NCBI GenBank assembly: GCA_025462805.1
Contig: JAOAPJ010000272.1
Coordinates: 1 to 8,755, forward strand
Source: Acidobacteriaceae bacterium
GTDB lineage: Bacteria > Acidobacteriota > Terriglobia > Terriglobales > Acidobacteriaceae
Reading direction: 5' to 3'
DNA: 8,755 nt
Shown: one piece after another, positions 6,729 through 8,755 of the stretch
Numbering within the stretch: position 1 is the first letter of the stretch
Layout: each line of letters opens with the position of its first letter
Translations under genes and position numbers: made by a program
The notes under the pieces: generated by a model
The model's database searches: none
The model's input: the letters and a program-made list of their open reading frames with translations, nothing else
What the model was told of the DNA's origin: nothing

Positions 6729-7787
6729 ATGGAACGCAGCGTATTGCACTCGTTTATCCCTCCCCCAACTGTGCGCCGGGGGTCTCTTCGCAGTCGTCTC
6801 ATCGGCGCAGCCGCAGCCTGCCTCCTCTCGGCAACCCAGCTGCACGCCGTCTCCTGCACCACCCAGGCAGAGATGAAGGAGCCCACGCGCACCTCCATCG
6901 CCAGCACGGCACGTCAGCTCGCGACCAGGATGCAGGCCGCCGACGTAACCGGGGTCCGCTCCCAGACACTCCCCGCCGTGGCCGTCAACTTCGATCGCAT
7001 CGCCGCCACCATTCAGGGGATCGCCCCCGGTATCAAGGACGCCACCCTGAACGTGACCTCCGTGTACGATCTGCAGGCAGCCGACGCCCAGCCGGGCGAC
7101 GAAACCGTGCAGTTCTTCTGCGGCGAGGCGGCCAACGGCCCCCACGTCATCTTCAATATTCCCCGCCTGCCCGCCGGCCACTTTGCCTTCGCCATCGTGG
7201 AAGCCACCGGGGTCAAAAATCCGGAGCGGCTCTCCTTCCTGCTCGAGAACACCGGCCCCCAGAACAGCGGAACCTGGCAGCTTGCCGGCCTCTTCCCCCG
7301 GCCTCTGGTCGCCGATGGGCATGACGGTGTCTGGTACTGGGACAAGGCGCGCAGCTACAACAAGGCCGGCCAGCCCTGGAACGCCTACTTCTATTACCAG
7401 ACCGCCATCTACCTGCTGCTGCCTGCCGACTTCGTCGATAGCAACAACTTCGACAAACTGATCCAGGAGCAGACTGCCGCCACACCCGCCGGACTGCCCG
7501 GTGCCCAGCCCATGTCCCTCAACGTCGCCGGCTCCCTGATCTACGTCACCAACATTCACACCGACAGCACCTTCGGCGGGTACGACCTGGTCGTGCAGTA
7601 TCAAGCCGAAGACGTCAGCGACCCGGTCAAGGCCAGGGCCAGGACGGTTGCCCTCATGAAACAGCTCCTGGTCATGCATCCTGAGTGGAAGGACGGCTTC
7701 CACGGGCTTTGGGTCTTCGCCAACGCGCCGAACCAGCAGCCCTTCTCGCTGGAGCTGTCGATGCCGCAGATCGCATCACAGTCCTAA
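6729..7787 (+). CDS. Exported protein of unknown function with a TPR-like segment
   Basis: I do not recognise a characterised family. The 352-aa product has an Arg-containing start and a hydrophobic segment (LIGAAAACLLSA, about residues 24-35), followed by LHAVSC. This could be a signal peptidase I site after Ala40 or a weak lipobox at Cys43. The mature part has a beta-rich region (about 85-195; blocks TLNVTSVYDL, HVIFNIPRLPAGHFAFAIV, GTWQLAGLFPRPLVADGHDG). Next comes an aromatic helical stretch (about 200-236; VWYWDKARSYNKAG then AYFYYQTA) with the spacing of a single TPR. A C-terminal block holds HPEWKDGFHGLWVFANAP (317-334). ATG 6729 is the first start after an in-frame TAA (6714-6716). 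GTG 6771 would also leave a good signal peptide; neither has a Shine-Dalgarno sequence, so leaderless translation is possible. The long antisense frame over it lacks protein character. A von Willebrand A gene follows after 180 bp on the same strand, possibly co-transcribed. Confidence 0.75.
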   Translation: MERSVLHSFIPPPTVRRGSLRSRLIGAAAACLLSATQLHAVSCTTQAEMKEPTRTSIASTARQLATRMQAADVTGVRSQTLPAVAVNFDRIAATIQGIAPGIKDATLNVTSVYDLQAADAQPGDETVQFFCGEAANGPHVIFNIPRLPAGHFAFAIVEATGVKNPERLSFLLENTGPQNSGTWQLAGLFPRPLVADGHDGVWYWDKARSYNKAGQPWNAYFYYQTAIYLLLPADFVDSNNFDKLIQEQTAATPAGLPGAQPMSLNVAGSLIYVTNIHTDSTFGGYDLVVQYQAEDVSDPVKARARTVALMKQLLVMHPEWKDGFHGLWVFANAPNQQPFSLELSMPQIASQS

Positions 7788-7808
7788 GCTCTGCGAAAAT
7801 AAGAGCCG

Positions 7809-7832
7809 CCGGGCTGCGCGGTGATCGCCCGG
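7809..7832 (+). other. GC-rich hairpin between the unknown exported gene and the VWA gene
   Basis: CCGGGC (7809-7814) pairs with GCCCGG (7827-7832) across a 12-base loop, starting about 21 bases after the TAA. No T-tract follows, so termination is uncertain. A second smaller hairpin (GCCCG 7922-7926 with CGGGC 7935-7939) lies just before the next gene. The rest of the 180-bp gap shows no convincing promoter; TATAGG at 7947-7952 lacks a matching -35. Confidence 0.25.
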
Positions 7833-7967
7833 TCGGTGTGATTGACTTGTACCAGCAGGAGAGGCGACCCTCTTCCGCAATCGAGGTTTCTCCTCCCGCT
7901 CCTTTGAAGAAGATTGAACCCGCCCGCGATCAGCCGGGCATGGTCGTATAGGTAGTCAGATTTGCTT

Positions 7968-8755
7968 ATGTTGGCAACGCCTCTCGTTCGATCCCGTCTG
8001 CTCCGGTGCTCGCTGCCGGCCCTCCTGCTCCTGTGCTCGGCCACCGGCTCGCCCTCCTCTGCCCAAACGCAACCGGCAGCCCAGACGCCCCCAGCCTCCC
8101 AGGCTCCCCCGGCAGCTCAGACTCAACCGGCAGCCCAGGCTCAATCGGCAGCCCAGGCTCAATCGGCAGCCCAGACTCCACCGGCATCCCAGACCCAATC
8201 GGCAGCCCAGACTCAATCGGCGGCGAAGACCCAGCCGGCCTCTCTGCCGCAGACCCCCGGCCTGCCTCCCCGCCGGGACCTCACCCGCCCGCAGCCCGCG
8301 CCCAACCTCTCCGTCGATACCGATCCCATCCTCTCCCCCGATGTCGAGGTCAAGGTCCCCGAGCCGCCCGCCATCCAGATCGGCAGACCCGCCGGTGGTG
8401 ACAAGGGCATCCAGAAGCAGGGCCAGGGCTTCGTCTTGCGCGCCGATGTCGATGAGGTGCTGCTCAACTGCACGGTGGTCGACGACACGGGCCACCTGGT
8501 CACTGATCTGGATCGCGGAAACTTCCGGGTGTTTGAGGAGGGCGTTCCCCAGACCATCAGCTCCTTCCAGCATCACGATGTACCCGTCTCGTTGGGCATT
8601 CTCGTCGATAACTCCGGCTCCATGCGGGACAAGCGTGGCGCGGTCAAGGATGCCGCCCTCCACCTGGTCAAGGCCTCCAATCCCGCCGATTCCGCCTTCG
8701 TCGTCAACTTCGCCGACGATGCCTACATCGATCAGGACTTCACCTCCGACATCGG
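7968..8755 (+). CDS. Secreted VWFA-related acidobacterial protein (5' part, cut by window edge)
   Basis: The frame stays open from ATG 7968 to the window end (262 complete codons). Residues 1-32 are a signal peptide: Arg8, Arg10, Arg13, a Leu-rich core (PALLLLC) and a likely cut after SSA at Ala32. Residues 33-92 are ten Gln/Ala/Pro/Ser hexapeptides, followed by a Pro-rich linker to about 150. At about 157-201 is a short beta domain (VLLNCTVVDD, GNFRVFEEGVPQTISSF), then the von Willebrand A domain from about 205 (VPVSLGILVDNSGSM). The MIDAS metal-site signature DxSxS is intact as Asp214, Ser216 and Ser218. DFTSDIG at the edge fits the same family (VWFA-related Acidobacterial domain, TIGR03436). 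Such domains normally bind protein ligands through a divalent cation; the partner here is unknown. The Shine-Dalgarno sequence is weak (AGG about 15 bases away). An in-frame TTG at 7962 is better spaced but unlikely. The antisense frame 7956-8663 is an artefact of the repeat. Confidence 0.88.
   Translation, partial: MLATPLVRSRLLRCSLPALLLLCSATGSPSSAQTQPAAQTPPASQAPPAAQTQPAAQAQSAAQAQSAAQTPPASQTQSAAQTQSAAKTQPASLPQTPGLPPRRDLTRPQPAPNLSVDTDPILSPDVEVKVPEPPAIQIGRPAGGDKGIQKQGQGFVLRADVDEVLLNCTVVDDTGHLVTDLDRGNFRVFEEGVPQTISSFQHHDVPVSLGILVDNSGSMRDKRGAVKDAALHLVKASNPADSAFVVNFADDAYIDQDFTSDI
8064..8243 (+). repeat. Coding minisatellite: ten 18-bp units encoding Q-T/A-Q/P-P/S-A-A/S
   Basis: Ten in-register 18-bp units start right after the predicted signal-peptide cleavage site. 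Consensus is CAGACTCAATCGGCAGCC. Units five and six (8136-8153 and 8154-8171) are identical, and units four, eight and nine differ from the consensus at one to three positions. The first three and the last unit are more diverged, as expected when an array ages from its edges. Copy-number change would add or remove six residues without shifting the frame. The product is probably a disordered spacer between the membrane side and the von Willebrand domain. Confidence 0.9.

Noticed and set aside
6669..7703. 344-residue minus-strand open frame opposite the unknown exported gene
   Set aside because: It is low-complexity Gly/Val/Asp sequence typical of antisense reading in GC-rich genes. The plus-strand product has a signal peptide and varied, well-structured sequence.
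8006..8401. Plus-strand frame with collagen-like GSPGSIG repeats
   Set aside because: It is the shifted reading of the same 18-bp minisatellite; it overlaps the VWA gene out of frame and has no ribosome-binding site or domain.
7956..8663. 235-residue minus-strand open frame with LGCRLSLGCRL-type repeats
   Set aside because: It is the antisense reading of the 18-bp repeat in the VWA gene. The plus-strand frame has a signal peptide, an intact DxSxS metal site and a recognisable domain.

Overview
The window looks like a piece of a GC-rich Acidobacteriota chromosome, most likely from the class Terriglobia (the older Acidobacteriia). The main reason is the truncated gene at the right end. Its product matches, by eye, the 'VWFA-related Acidobacterial domain' (TIGR03436), a family largely confined to that phylum. 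The two lipoproteins built from bacterial Ig-like repeats are also typical of these genomes. The taxonomic call is an inference from protein style; no rRNA or housekeeping gene is present.

Layout: four protein genes in two divergent pairs. On the minus strand are (1) a lipoprotein of about 1004 residues with five BIG2-type Ig-like modules followed by a PQQ-like beta-propeller (370-3384), and (2) a 654-residue lipoprotein with four Ig-like modules joined by Pro-rich linkers and ending in a beta-rich sandwich-like domain (4166-6130). Gene 2 lies upstream of gene 1 in the direction of transcription. A good intrinsic terminator (4060-4092) directly follows gene 2, so the two are probably separate transcription units rather than an operon. 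On the plus strand are (3) an exported 352-residue protein that I cannot assign to a characterised family (6729-7787) and (4) the 5' part of a secreted von Willebrand A domain protein (7968 to the window edge). Gene 4 carries an 18-bp tandem repeat just after its signal peptide.

Non-coding stretches: 1-369 (3' flank of gene 1, small hairpins only), 3385-4165 (about 780 bp, no convincing gene, terminator near its left-hand end of gene 2), 6131-6728 (divergent promoter region with a 17-bp palindrome and a weak ECF-like promoter candidate) and 7788-7967 (short gap with a GC hairpin).

Common theme: all four products carry an export signal (two lipoproteins, one signal-peptidase I substrate, one ambiguous), and three have repeat or low-complexity regions that could hold a C-terminal domain away from the membrane. 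The window is therefore best read as a cell-envelope or surface-protein neighbourhood. I see no mobile element, CRISPR array, tRNA, rRNA, phage gene or recognisable defence system. I cannot support a claim of a new multi-gene system; the most unusual items are the domain architectures, the coding minisatellite and the uncharacterised gene 3.
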